19,216 bases of DNA from positions 1-19,216 of the forward strand of contig JAUWDQ010000012.1 in the NCBI GenBank assembly GCA_030608745.1, given 5' to 3'. Below, piece after piece: positions 1-5,479 of this stretch. Every line of letters starts with the position of its first letter. Within the stretch, counting starts at the first letter, position 1. Below the pieces are notes generated by a model, which saw only the letters and a list, made by a program, of their open reading frames with translations, made no database searches and had not been told where the DNA came from. This DNA comes from Pseudomonadota bacterium (lineage in GTDB: Bacteria; Desulfobacterota; BSN033; WVXP01; G020346125). The position numbers and the translations under genes were made by a program.

Positions 1-430
1 GGGGATCTCGAAGATACTTTTCTGCCAGCAGTTCCGTAAGTTCCCTCTCCAACTGATTGGCCGTTAGGCCCTTCACCCTCAATACCCCGAGCAGGGGAAG
101 GCTGATATTGCCCTGGGAGCTGACCCTCACGGTCTTGTTCAACTTCTCCACCTCGAAGACTGAGATTTCAAGGAGATCTTCGGGCCCGATTTTGTAATCA
201 CGGTAAGGATCCCTCTTCGATGAGAGGCTGCTCATCAGGATTCTCTCATTCATCGCCTTCACCTGCCTGGAGGATTCGATTTCTGTTCTTGTCTTTTCCG
301 GAGAGATGATCTCTTCTTTAGGAGTGGGACCTGACACACAGGAAACGATGAGGAGAACGAACAAGAGGGTGATGGGGAAAAAAGTGGGTATTCTTCTTAT
401 TGTTTGTAAGAACAACCTGCCGCCCCACAT
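1..430 (-). CDS. Polysaccharide export lipoprotein, Wza/GumB-like (partial, C-terminus outside window)
   Basis: Reading the minus strand from the ATG at 430-428 gives an N-terminal hydrophobic stretch ending in the lipobox LLIVSC (a type II signal peptide). It is followed by a segment with the signature of the polysaccharide biosynthesis/export (Poly_export) domain: YKIGPEDLLEISVFEVEKL, then a TVRVSSQGNISLPLLG-type strand and GLTANQLERELTELL. Proteins of this family are outer-membrane lipoproteins that form the export channel for capsule or exopolysaccharide. The gene runs off the left edge with about 143 codons visible, so any SLBB domains are not seen. The start is uncertain: the ATG lies directly behind a T-rich hairpin tail and has no clear ribosome site, and an in-frame TTG at 415-413 would also leave an intact signal peptide. 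The upstream gene on the same strand is the FecR-like protein. Confidence 0.82.
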   Translation of the reverse strand, partial: MWGGRLFLQTIRRIPTFFPITLLFVLLIVSCVSGPTPKEEIISPEKTRTEIESSRQVKAMNERILMSSLSSKRDPYRDYKIGPEDLLEISVFEVEKLNKTVRVSSQGNISLPLLGVLRVKGLTANQLERELTELLAEKYLRDP

Positions 431-472
431 AAAAAGAAAACCCCAGGCAGGACATAACCTTTTGTCCCCTGG
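431..472 (-). terminator. Terminator-like hairpin and T-tract between the FecR-like and export genes
   Basis: On the minus strand, CCAGG and GGACA pair with TGTCC and CCTGG (stem arms 463-472 and 443-454, with a 2-nt bulge) around an 8-nt loop. A GG then precedes the T-rich run TTTTCTTTTT (440-431). This is the form of a Rho-independent terminator. It lies 32 bp past the FecR-like stop and ends exactly at the ATG of the export gene, so it could be a terminator or an attenuator. Confidence 0.55.
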
Positions 473-504
473 ATTTCATTTAATAAGGTGGCGGTGCATC
501 TTGC

Positions 505-1302
505 TTACGGGGAGGTAGGTATGATGAAGTCATGATCATCATCATCTGCCACAGCGACCACAATCACTACTCCAGCTGCCACAACAGCCGCAATACCAAT
601 AAACATCCATGTCATGTTGCTCAGCCCTAAAAGCTCTTCGGTTGCGGCTGTCCCCGTCGGGTATTCCCCGACCTGCGCCACCATCTGCCTTTCTTCTCCC
701 AAAGCCGTGGCGGAGGGTATCGTCACCGACTCATTGGAGGAGAGTGCGGCCAAAACAACACGATCTTGATTCTGAATGGATAGGGGACCACGAATGCTCT
801 TTACGGTTACCGAACCATTGGGATGAAGGGTAATCAAGCCGACGGTCTCTTCGCTCCTTGCAGAAACCAAAGGGGACCTGGTAGCCTGCAGAGGAAAGGA
901 CATCCCAATGGACAAATTCGCCACCTTGAAGCTCATCTCGGCGCCAGAGGGGATGCGGAAGGCGATCGCTCCTTGAAAAAGGTGAAATTGGTCATCGTGC
1001 TGAAGGGAGAAGAGGCTGTTTTGACCCGCCTCTATCTGGCCCTCGTTGGACAGGACGATGAGGGCCTGGCCCTTTTCGGTCTTAATCCTTACCCCTTGAA
1101 AGACCGGGAAATGGATGGGTTCCACCTTTTTCCATACGTTTTCCCGCGCCTCAAACTTTACCTGGCCGCTGGAGATCATTTCCCCAATGGGGAGGCCTGT
1201 TTCGGTCGCCTCCGCAACCATTCTCGGGAATCCACCTGTGAGGAGCAGGAAGGAGAAACAGAGGAAATAGATGAAGGTTTTATATGCTATTCTTTTTTCC
1301 AT
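505..1302 (-). CDS. FecR-domain protein, secreted/anchored by a C-terminal membrane segment
   Basis: The chosen start is the ATG at 1302-1300 because GGGAGGG lies about 6 nt upstream; an ATG 36 nt further out has no such site. The 265-residue product opens with a basic stretch and a hydrophobic signal segment (about residues 8-24). A FecR-like beta-rich domain follows (about 35-140), with the usual pattern of an induced-threshold phrase (GVRIKTEKGQALIVLSNEGQI), then a LFQGAIAFRIPSG phrase. Near the C-terminus is one transmembrane helix (IGIAAVVAAGVVIVVAVA), followed by an acidic DDDDHD tail ending IIPTSP. FecR domains sense or scaffold in the periplasm; in exopolysaccharide loci such proteins lack a sigma-factor partner, and none is seen here. 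The position directly upstream of a polysaccharide exporter suggests an envelope or EPS role (inference). Confidence 0.7.
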   Translation of the reverse strand: MEKRIAYKTFIYFLCFSFLLLTGGFPRMVAEATETGLPIGEMISSGQVKFEARENVWKKVEPIHFPVFQGVRIKTEKGQALIVLSNEGQIEAGQNSLFSLQHDDQFHLFQGAIAFRIPSGAEMSFKVANLSIGMSFPLQATRSPLVSARSEETVGLITLHPNGSVTVKSIRGPLSIQNQDRVVLAALSSNESVTIPSATALGEERQMVAQVGEYPTGTAATEELLGLSNMTWMFIGIAAVVAAGVVIVVAVADDDDHDFIIPTSP

Positions 1303-1425
1303 GGCGACCCTCCCATGATTTGTTCCACAATATAACATCTTTCATTTTCCTTATAATAATCCCTATCGTAAAGCAATAAATGGAACTTGTCAAGGATTTT
1401 TTCCTTCCAGATAAAGAGGGCATTA

Positions 1426-1445
1426 TCTGGTTGGTTCGGTTTATT
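1426..1445 (+). repeat. Left 20-bp direct repeat flanking the HEPN/MNT pair
   Basis: TCTGGTTGGTTCGGTTTATT here matches TCTGGTTGATTCGGTCTATT at 2224-2243 in 18 of 20 positions and in the same orientation. The stop codon of the nucleotidyltransferase gene (1443-1441 on the minus strand) lies inside it. Confidence 0.6.
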
Positions 1446-1818
1446 CCGTTTGTTTGGCTGTTTTGGCCCCTTTACGTGAGAACAGTATCACTCCATCTGC
1501 TATCATCGGGCCTATCACCGTCCTTAGTCTTTCGTATTGCTCCTCTGAATGCACGTGAGGTTCAAGGAGGGGTATTTCCAAGGTCTTCTTCACCGTTGCA
1601 AAGGCATCCTTCCTCTCTTTGCCCCTGTAAACAATGAGAAGGTCCACATCGCTGGCGACTGTGTAGTTCCCCTGGGCATAAGAGCCGAACAGTATTACCA
1701 ACGAAAGAGGAAGTTTCCTTGCAAGGTCTTCTATCTTGTTATTTAGTTTCTGGACTAACTCTTTTTTATCAAATTTTGGATAGAAGATCCGAACAGAACT
1801 TGAAGATCCTTTCAGCAT
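1441..1818 (-). CDS. Minimal nucleotidyltransferase (MNT), putative antitoxin of a HEPN/MNT pair
   Basis: The 125-residue protein has the nucleotidyltransferase core LVILFGSYAQG (G45, S46) followed by SDVDLLIV (D57, D59), the GS-x-DxD metal-binding signature of the DNA polymerase beta superfamily. Its length and standalone form fit the MNT partners of HEPN proteins; in characterised pairs the MNT AMPylates and silences the HEPN RNase toxin. The ATG at 1818 lies 50 bp inside the end of the upstream HEPN gene, so the two are translationally coupled; no ATG downstream gives a shorter overlap. The last residues (about KTAKQTE) are encoded by sequence that merges into the flanking direct repeat, so the C-terminus may have been shaped by the repeat. 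Family assignment is firm; the antitoxin role is inferred from pairing. Confidence 0.82.
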   Translation of the reverse strand: MLKGSSSSVRIFYPKFDKKELVQKLNNKIEDLARKLPLSLVILFGSYAQGNYTVASDVDLLIVYRGKERKDAFATVKKTLEIPLLEPHVHSEEQYERLRTVIGPMIADGVILFSRKGAKTAKQTE

Positions 1819-2161
1819 ATCCTATTAGCCTCATCGCTTCTTTCTTTGTGTATCGGCTCCTGGCGGAACCAGACGGGTGAGCGTTGGGATTTCTCGTGGG
1901 GATATAGGCCTTATCGAGTTCCAATGCCCTATCCGACAATTCCCCTGGAATGTCATGCTTTTTAGCAAGCTCCTTCAGCAGATCGGCCACCGAATGCCCC
2001 CAGGCTTCTGCTCCCATCCTCTGGAAGGCCGCCTTAATGGCTTTCTCCGCTGCTTGCTGAGCCGAGAAACAAGCCCAATTATAAAAACCACCCTGCACAT
2101 CGTTTCGGGCATGTTCCAAATCGCCCTGGGCTTCATCCAGCCAATCTTTACTCCGTTCCAT
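1769..2161 (-). CDS. HEPN-domain protein, putative toxin RNase
   Basis: The 130-residue all-helical protein begins with WLDEAQGDLEHA, continues with YNWACFSAQQAAEKAIKAAF (the first conserved HEPN helix pair) and ends with ERIFKFCSDLL. The catalytic-type motif is R90-NPNA-H95, a canonical Rx4H. This larger HEPN class (PF05168-like) usually shows YIPTRYP at this place; here it reads YIPTRNP. HEPN RNases cut tRNA or mRNA and are silenced by the adjacent MNT. The tyrosine two residues after the histidine that HepT proteins use as the AMPylation target is absent (P96-S97 follow). The gene is first in a two-gene unit with the MNT. No good ribosome site is visible before the ATG. Confidence 0.82.
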   Translation of the reverse strand: MERSKDWLDEAQGDLEHARNDVQGGFYNWACFSAQQAAEKAIKAAFQRMGAEAWGHSVADLLKELAKKHDIPGELSDRALELDKAYIPTRNPNAHPSGSARSRYTKKEAMRLIGYAERIFKFCSDLLSKI

Positions 2162-2188
2162 TTTGGTTTTTCTCGTTGGTCAGGTTTG

Positions 2189-2243
2189 TCTGGTTTATTC
2201 GGCTATATCAGTTATTCGGTATATCTGGTTGATTCGGTCTATT
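2189..2243 (+). repeat. Three degenerate tandem units upstream of the HEPN gene
   Basis: Three imperfect units share the core GTTnATTCGG: 2189-2207 (TCTGGTTTATTCGGCTATA), 2208-2223 (TCAGTTATTCGGTATA) and 2224-2243 (TCTGGTTGATTCGGTCTATT). The last is the right partner of the direct repeat at 1426-1445. The array lies just upstream of the HEPN start (2161) and touches the palindromic repeat that begins at 2245. Confidence 0.6.
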
Positions 2244-2244
2244 T

Positions 2245-2395
2245 GATGATCTCGTAAAAAGTCAAAATCCGATGGCAAAGTAAAAAGCTCCAAATTCAAG
2301 GCGCGCAAATCCTGAGGAATGAGGCGTACTTACAGTACGCTGCAGTGACGAAGGATGCAGTGCAACGCAGAAGTTGGACTTTTTACGAAGCCATC
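2245..2395 (-). repeat. Dispersed palindromic repeat, copy 1 (reverse orientation)
   Basis: The ends are 19-bp imperfect inverted repeats: GATGATCTCGTAAAAAGTC at the left, and the complement of GATGGCTTCGTAAAAAGTC at the right. Read on the minus strand the interior matches copies at 4182-4429 and 13265-13416, including TGCGTT, CTTCATCC, TCACTGCAGCGTAC, the run GGATTTGCGCGCCTTG and CTTTTT. A hairpin GCGTAC/GTACGC lies at 2324-2340 with a 5-nt loop. The element has no ORF, so it behaves like a non-autonomous MITE or structured repeat. Its right end is 32 bp before the next start codon. Confidence 0.75.
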
Positions 2396-2427
2396 GGGAT
2401 TAAAGAACCAGTTAAGGGAGAAACAAC

Positions 2428-3909
2428 ATGACGGGACCACTTCTTTCTAAGTCTCGCTTTCTTGCCGGGCTGCAGTGTCCTCTGCGACTTTGGTATTCAT
2501 GCTATGAGCAGGAACTGGCCTCTGAGCCAACCCCGGCGCAGCAAGCTCTGTTTGACACAGGCCACCAGGTGGGTGAATTGGCCAGGGATCGGTATCCTGG
2601 GGGTGTATTGATTGAGGAAGATCACCTTCACCAAGAAGACGCGCTGCGGTCTACAAGGGGGGCGCTGAAGAGCTCAAGGGTCCCAGGGATTTACGAGGGA
2701 GCCTTTACTTTCGACGGCGTCCTAATTCGGGCTGACATCCTGGGAAGCGTGGGAGATGGAGCCTGGAACCTCGTTGAGGTTAAATCCGGAACAGGGGTCA
2801 AGGAATATAACCTCTACGACGTTGCTATTCAGTACCATGTTCTTAGTGGGCTCGGTTTCGAACTCAAGCAGGCTGGAATTCTGAACCTGAACAAGGAATA
2901 CGTTTACGACGGCCGAAAGCTGGATCTGGAGGCACTGTTTAAATTTACCGACCTTAAGGAGGAGGTCCTCGAACTCCGAGAAGAGGTCGCAGCCAAAATA
3001 CGAAACCTGAAAGCCATGCTAGGACAAACGACTCCTCCTGCAAAAGATCCCTCCCGACACTGCCGCAACCCGTACGATTGCGACTTCTATGATCATTGTA
3101 CCAAGAACATGCCCGTGCACTGGGTTCTGGAGCTTTCAGGGATCCGGGAAGACCGCCTCGGTCAGCTGGCCGCGATGGGGATTGCCGACATCCGGGATAT
3201 TCCCGACTCGTTTCCTCTGTCCGCGTTACAGATCCGAATAATGGAGTGTGTGATCAATGAGACCGATTATGTGGGACCGGAGCTCAAATCTAGCCTGACG
3301 GAATACGAATACCCGATCCATTTCCTGGACTTCGAGACCATAGCCCCTGCCATCCCCCGTTACGCCAATACCCGTCCCTACCAAATGTTGCCTTTTCAGT
3401 GGTCCGATCACGTTCTCTCAAAAGACGACACTTTGACTCACAACGAGTATCTGTGCCATGAGGACAGGGATCCAAGAGAAAGGGTTGCCCAAACCCTTCT
3501 GGAAGCACTGGGAGACAGGGGAAGTATCTGCACCTACGGCAATTACGAGAAGAGGGTGATCTCCGAGTTGGCGGATCATCTGCCGCACTATCGGGACCGC
3601 TTGCAAGCACTACTTTCCCGGTGCCACGACCTGCTGGTTAAAATTCGTAGAGACTATTACCATCCTGAATTCCACGGATCTTTTTCCATAAAGAATGTAT
3701 TACCAGTACTTGTGCCTTCAATGTCCTACGAAAACCTTCCCATTCAGGAAGGAGGTCAGGCCGGCGTGGAGTATCTCCGCATGATCGCCCCTGACACTCC
3801 ATCCGATGAGAAAGAAAGGATTCGAAGGGACCTTCTAGATTACTGCCGGCAGGATACCCTGGCCATGGTGAGAATTCGGGAGGAGATCCTGAAACGCTGC
3901 CGAGGATGA
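2428..3909 (+). CDS. DUF2779 protein: Cas4-like PD-(D/E)XK nuclease domain plus DEDD exonuclease-like domain
   Basis: The 493-residue protein opens with SKSRFLAGLQCPLRLWY. It has D103 in GVLIRADIL and E117-V-K119 in WNLVEVKSGT, the D-x13-ExK core of PD-(D/E)XK nucleases. C17 plus C212, C218 and C224 (HCRNPYDCDFYDHC) reproduce the one-plus-three cysteine layout that binds a 4Fe-4S cluster in Cas4/AddB-type nucleases. The C-terminal part carries D301-F302-E303 in IHFLDFETI and D471-YCRQD476 near the end, resembling ExoI and ExoIII motifs of an RNase H-fold 3'-5' exonuclease. A GGGAG ribosome site precedes the ATG. The gene stands alone, divergent from the HEPN/MNT pair. It fits the uncharacterised DUF2779 family; a role in DNA processing or defence is inference. 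Confidence 0.82.
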   Translation: MTGPLLSKSRFLAGLQCPLRLWYSCYEQELASEPTPAQQALFDTGHQVGELARDRYPGGVLIEEDHLHQEDALRSTRGALKSSRVPGIYEGAFTFDGVLIRADILGSVGDGAWNLVEVKSGTGVKEYNLYDVAIQYHVLSGLGFELKQAGILNLNKEYVYDGRKLDLEALFKFTDLKEEVLELREEVAAKIRNLKAMLGQTTPPAKDPSRHCRNPYDCDFYDHCTKNMPVHWVLELSGIREDRLGQLAAMGIADIRDIPDSFPLSALQIRIMECVINETDYVGPELKSSLTEYEYPIHFLDFETIAPAIPRYANTRPYQMLPFQWSDHVLSKDDTLTHNEYLCHEDRDPRERVAQTLLEALGDRGSICTYGNYEKRVISELADHLPHYRDRLQALLSRCHDLLVKIRRDYYHPEFHGSFSIKNVLPVLVPSMSYENLPIQEGGQAGVEYLRMIAPDTPSDEKERIRRDLLDYCRQDTLAMVRIREEILKRCRG

Positions 3910-4181
3910 AGAGAAAATCCATTTCCCTGGACTTAGGGCTCAAGAGGTCCCAGTTCAAAGAAACTGGAAATCCATATCATGATGAATATAAATTGAAATA
4001 GAAATAGGGGACGTTCAAGCAGAAATTGCTTACCCTTCGGGGAAAATGCTCACCCATAAAAAAGGTGGTCTTGTCAAGCGAAAACTACCGCTTTCGGTCA
4101 AAAGGACAGTTTGACCTGCCGGGGATGAATTCCATTCCTTAATTCGAGGGGCTCATTCAGGGCACTAAATCCTCTAGTCTT
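3910..4181 (+). other. Noncoding stretch after the DUF2779 gene
   Basis: No convincing ORF is present. It contains a GGAAATCCATATCATGATGA motif at 3966-3985 that recurs at 5265 and 10166, and the phrase AAATAGGGGACGTTC, a type of sequence often found as intergenic repeat debris. No clear terminator was seen directly after the stop. Confidence 0.5.
3964..3990 (+). repeat. Short dispersed motif, copy C (CTGGAAATCCATATCATGAT)
   Basis: It shares CTGGnnATCCATATC with the copy at 10164-10205 and GGAAATCCAT with the copy at 5265-5304, all in intergenic DNA and on the same strand. No inverted ends or coding potential are visible, so the nature of the repeat is unknown. Confidence 0.4.
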
Positions 4182-4429
4182 GACGCTTCGTAAAAAGGCC
4201 ATCTCCTGCGTTTCGCTTCATCCCCTGCCCTGTTAAATTGAAGGCAGCCATATCAAGAGATATGGGATATAGAAGCTGCTTGAAAACGGTAACATCAAAC
4301 AAAGAAAATATTTAACAGGGTAAATCACTGCAGCGTACTTCTCTGTACGCCCCATTGTTCAGGATTTGCGCGCCTTGCATCTGGATCTTTTTTCTTTGCC
4401 GTCTGATTTCGACTTTTTACAATGACGTC
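4182..4429 (+). repeat. Dispersed palindromic repeat, copy 2, split by a 93-bp insertion
   Basis: The ends GACGCTTCGTAAAAAGGCC and GACTTTTTACAATGACGTC are the inverted ends of the same family as 2245-2395 and 13265-13416. The interior matches copy 3 almost base for base from TCACTGCAGCG (4325) onward, including the hairpin GCGTAC-TTCTCT-GTACGC (4333-4350) and GGATTTGCGCGCCTTG. Between CTTCATCC and TCACTGCAG the other copies have only a 4-nt spacer, whereas this copy holds an inserted palindromic element. Confidence 0.75.
4228..4320 (+). mobile_element. 93-bp MITE-like element nested in repeat copy 2
   Basis: It begins CCCTGTTAAAT (4228-4238) and ends ATTTAACAGGG (4310-4320), a perfect 11-bp terminal inverted repeat. 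Inside is a second hairpin, CCATATC-AAGA-GATATGG, flanked by GCAGC and GCTGC that can extend the pairing. It is absent at the same point of the two other copies of the host repeat, which supports an insertion. No target duplication is obvious and no transposase is present, so it would have to move in trans. Confidence 0.6.
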
Positions 4430-4570
4430 AACCGTGCCTTCAGTTCGAATTTTCATCCAGACATCCATCCGTATCTCTCCAGCTGAAGTCCTGCGGTCGA
4501 CTTGGAATGGGGGTGATTCCTTAAATTCTCTTGATTGATTTTGACCCTCAATTATGGTTATCTGTTTCCT

Positions 4571-4945
4571 ATGATTCGGTATGAGTTGGCCGAGGACGTC
4601 TGTGCAGAGATGAAAGATATCCTTCAAAAACTTCAAATGGCCCATGTACATGGGCCCAGAGTGGCTTGCGTAAGGAGTAAAGGTTCAAAAAGTAAAAGGG
4701 TAATCGCGCGTTGTCACGGACTTTCCAGAATTATGCAGCTAGCCCTCAATGAGAAGCCACATTATGTTATCGAGGTTGTTTCTGAAAGATTTGATAAACT
4801 CAGCAAAGAAGAGCAGACCAAGGTACTAATCCATGAATTGATGCATATTTCTCATTCGTTTGGAGGTGGTTTTCGAACCCACAAGCCCCACGTGACACAA
4901 AAGAAGGTTGAGAGGATGTATAAGAAGTTTGTGAACGCCAAGTAA
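4571..4945 (+). CDS. Small putative metallopeptidase (HELMH; phage/archaeal-type metallopeptidase family)
   Basis: The 124-residue protein (from the ATG at 4571) has RVACVRSKGSKSKRVIARCHGL, a conserved N-terminal block, and H88-ELM-H92 (HExxH zincin motif) within VLIHELMHISHSF. This is followed by GGGFRTHKPHVT and a basic VERMYKKFV tail. This organisation is typical of the 'putative metallopeptidase' family found in archaea, phage-like islands and anaerobic bacteria; the substrate is unknown. An in-frame TTG at 4535 would add 12 residues that look unlike the family, and neither start has a good ribosome site, so the ATG is preferred. The gene is isolated, AT-richer than the hut genes and sits next to repeat copy 2, which fits an acquired gene (inference). 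Confidence 0.75.
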   Translation: MIRYELAEDVCAEMKDILQKLQMAHVHGPRVACVRSKGSKSKRVIARCHGLSRIMQLALNEKPHYVIEVVSERFDKLSKEEQTKVLIHELMHISHSFGGGFRTHKPHVTQKKVERMYKKFVNAK

Positions 4946-5148
4946 TCATGCCATGAAACTCTAACAAGACTCTACTCTTGACTAAACAACTATTGAGACG
5001 GGGGACGTCGTTGACTATATTGAATAAGTTTCGTCCCTTCTGGTGAAAAGGGTAATTTCACCCTTTCCAATTTCTTTCACCCAACCCGTCAAACCTCCAG
5101 AGTCCTTTTTATTTCCACTTGTCTATAACCCCGGTCTTATTTTCTTGG

Positions 5149-5161
5149 CCATTTCAAATGG
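5149..5161. promoter_or_regulatory. Possible operator, CCATTTCAAATGG
   Basis: This is a perfect 13-bp inverted repeat with 6-bp arms and a single central base, further bracketed by GGCC at 5147-5150 and at 5164-5167. It lies about 320 bp upstream of hutU in DNA with no gene. A regulator site for the hut genes is possible, but nothing beyond the symmetry supports it. Confidence 0.22.
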
Positions 5162-5264
5162 TAGGCCTAGAGTAAAGGGTAAGGGTTAGGTCTCAACATT
5201 GGTACCGAGGTCAAACCTACAACATTTACGGTAAAAGGGGGCAGGAATTTCAATTTACACTTCC

Positions 5265-5304
5265 GGAAATCCATGCCATAATGATTGTATTCTGTCCAAG
5301 CCGT
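5265..5304 (+). repeat. Short dispersed motif, copy A
   Basis: It shares GGAAATCCAT with 3966-3975, and shares ATCCAT, TGAnTnT and CCAAGCCGT, at matching spacing, with 10164-10205. It lies in the hut leader. Confidence 0.35.
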
Positions 5305-5479
5305 GAACCATCTCAATAATCCATGGTCTTTCCCGTGTGTCCGTGTATGTGGCAATTTTTCAATAAAAACATCAGTTATACCTCGAACAGAATCAGGCCT
5401 TTTTGGTACGGGCTGAACTCAGGGGAAATATTCCGGGCAGGCGGGAAATGCACTGCCACAAGACGAGGGGGTCAAAACC

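Larger units (their letters stand above)
4946..5479 (+). other. Long noncoding leader region upstream of the hut operon
   Basis: No gene is supported in these 534 bp. Visible structure includes a hairpin GGTGAAA-AGGGTAA-TTTCACC (5042-5062), the inverted repeat CCATTTCAAATGG (5149-5161), and a dispersed motif at 5265-5304. The hut promoter must lie here or further up, but no sigma-70 or sigma-54 box is clear. The phrase GGGGGACGTC near 4999 resembles the repeat debris seen near 4008. Confidence 0.5.

Noticed and set aside
823..1335. A 170-residue open frame on the plus strand opposite the FecR-like gene
   Set aside because: It lies wholly antisense to a gene with a signal peptide, FecR pattern and ribosome site, and the product has no recognisable domain.
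5111..5130. A HutC-type operator suggested by ACTTGTCTATAACC upstream of hutU
   Set aside because: Only one loose half-site is seen, without dyad symmetry, and no HutC regulator gene is in the window.
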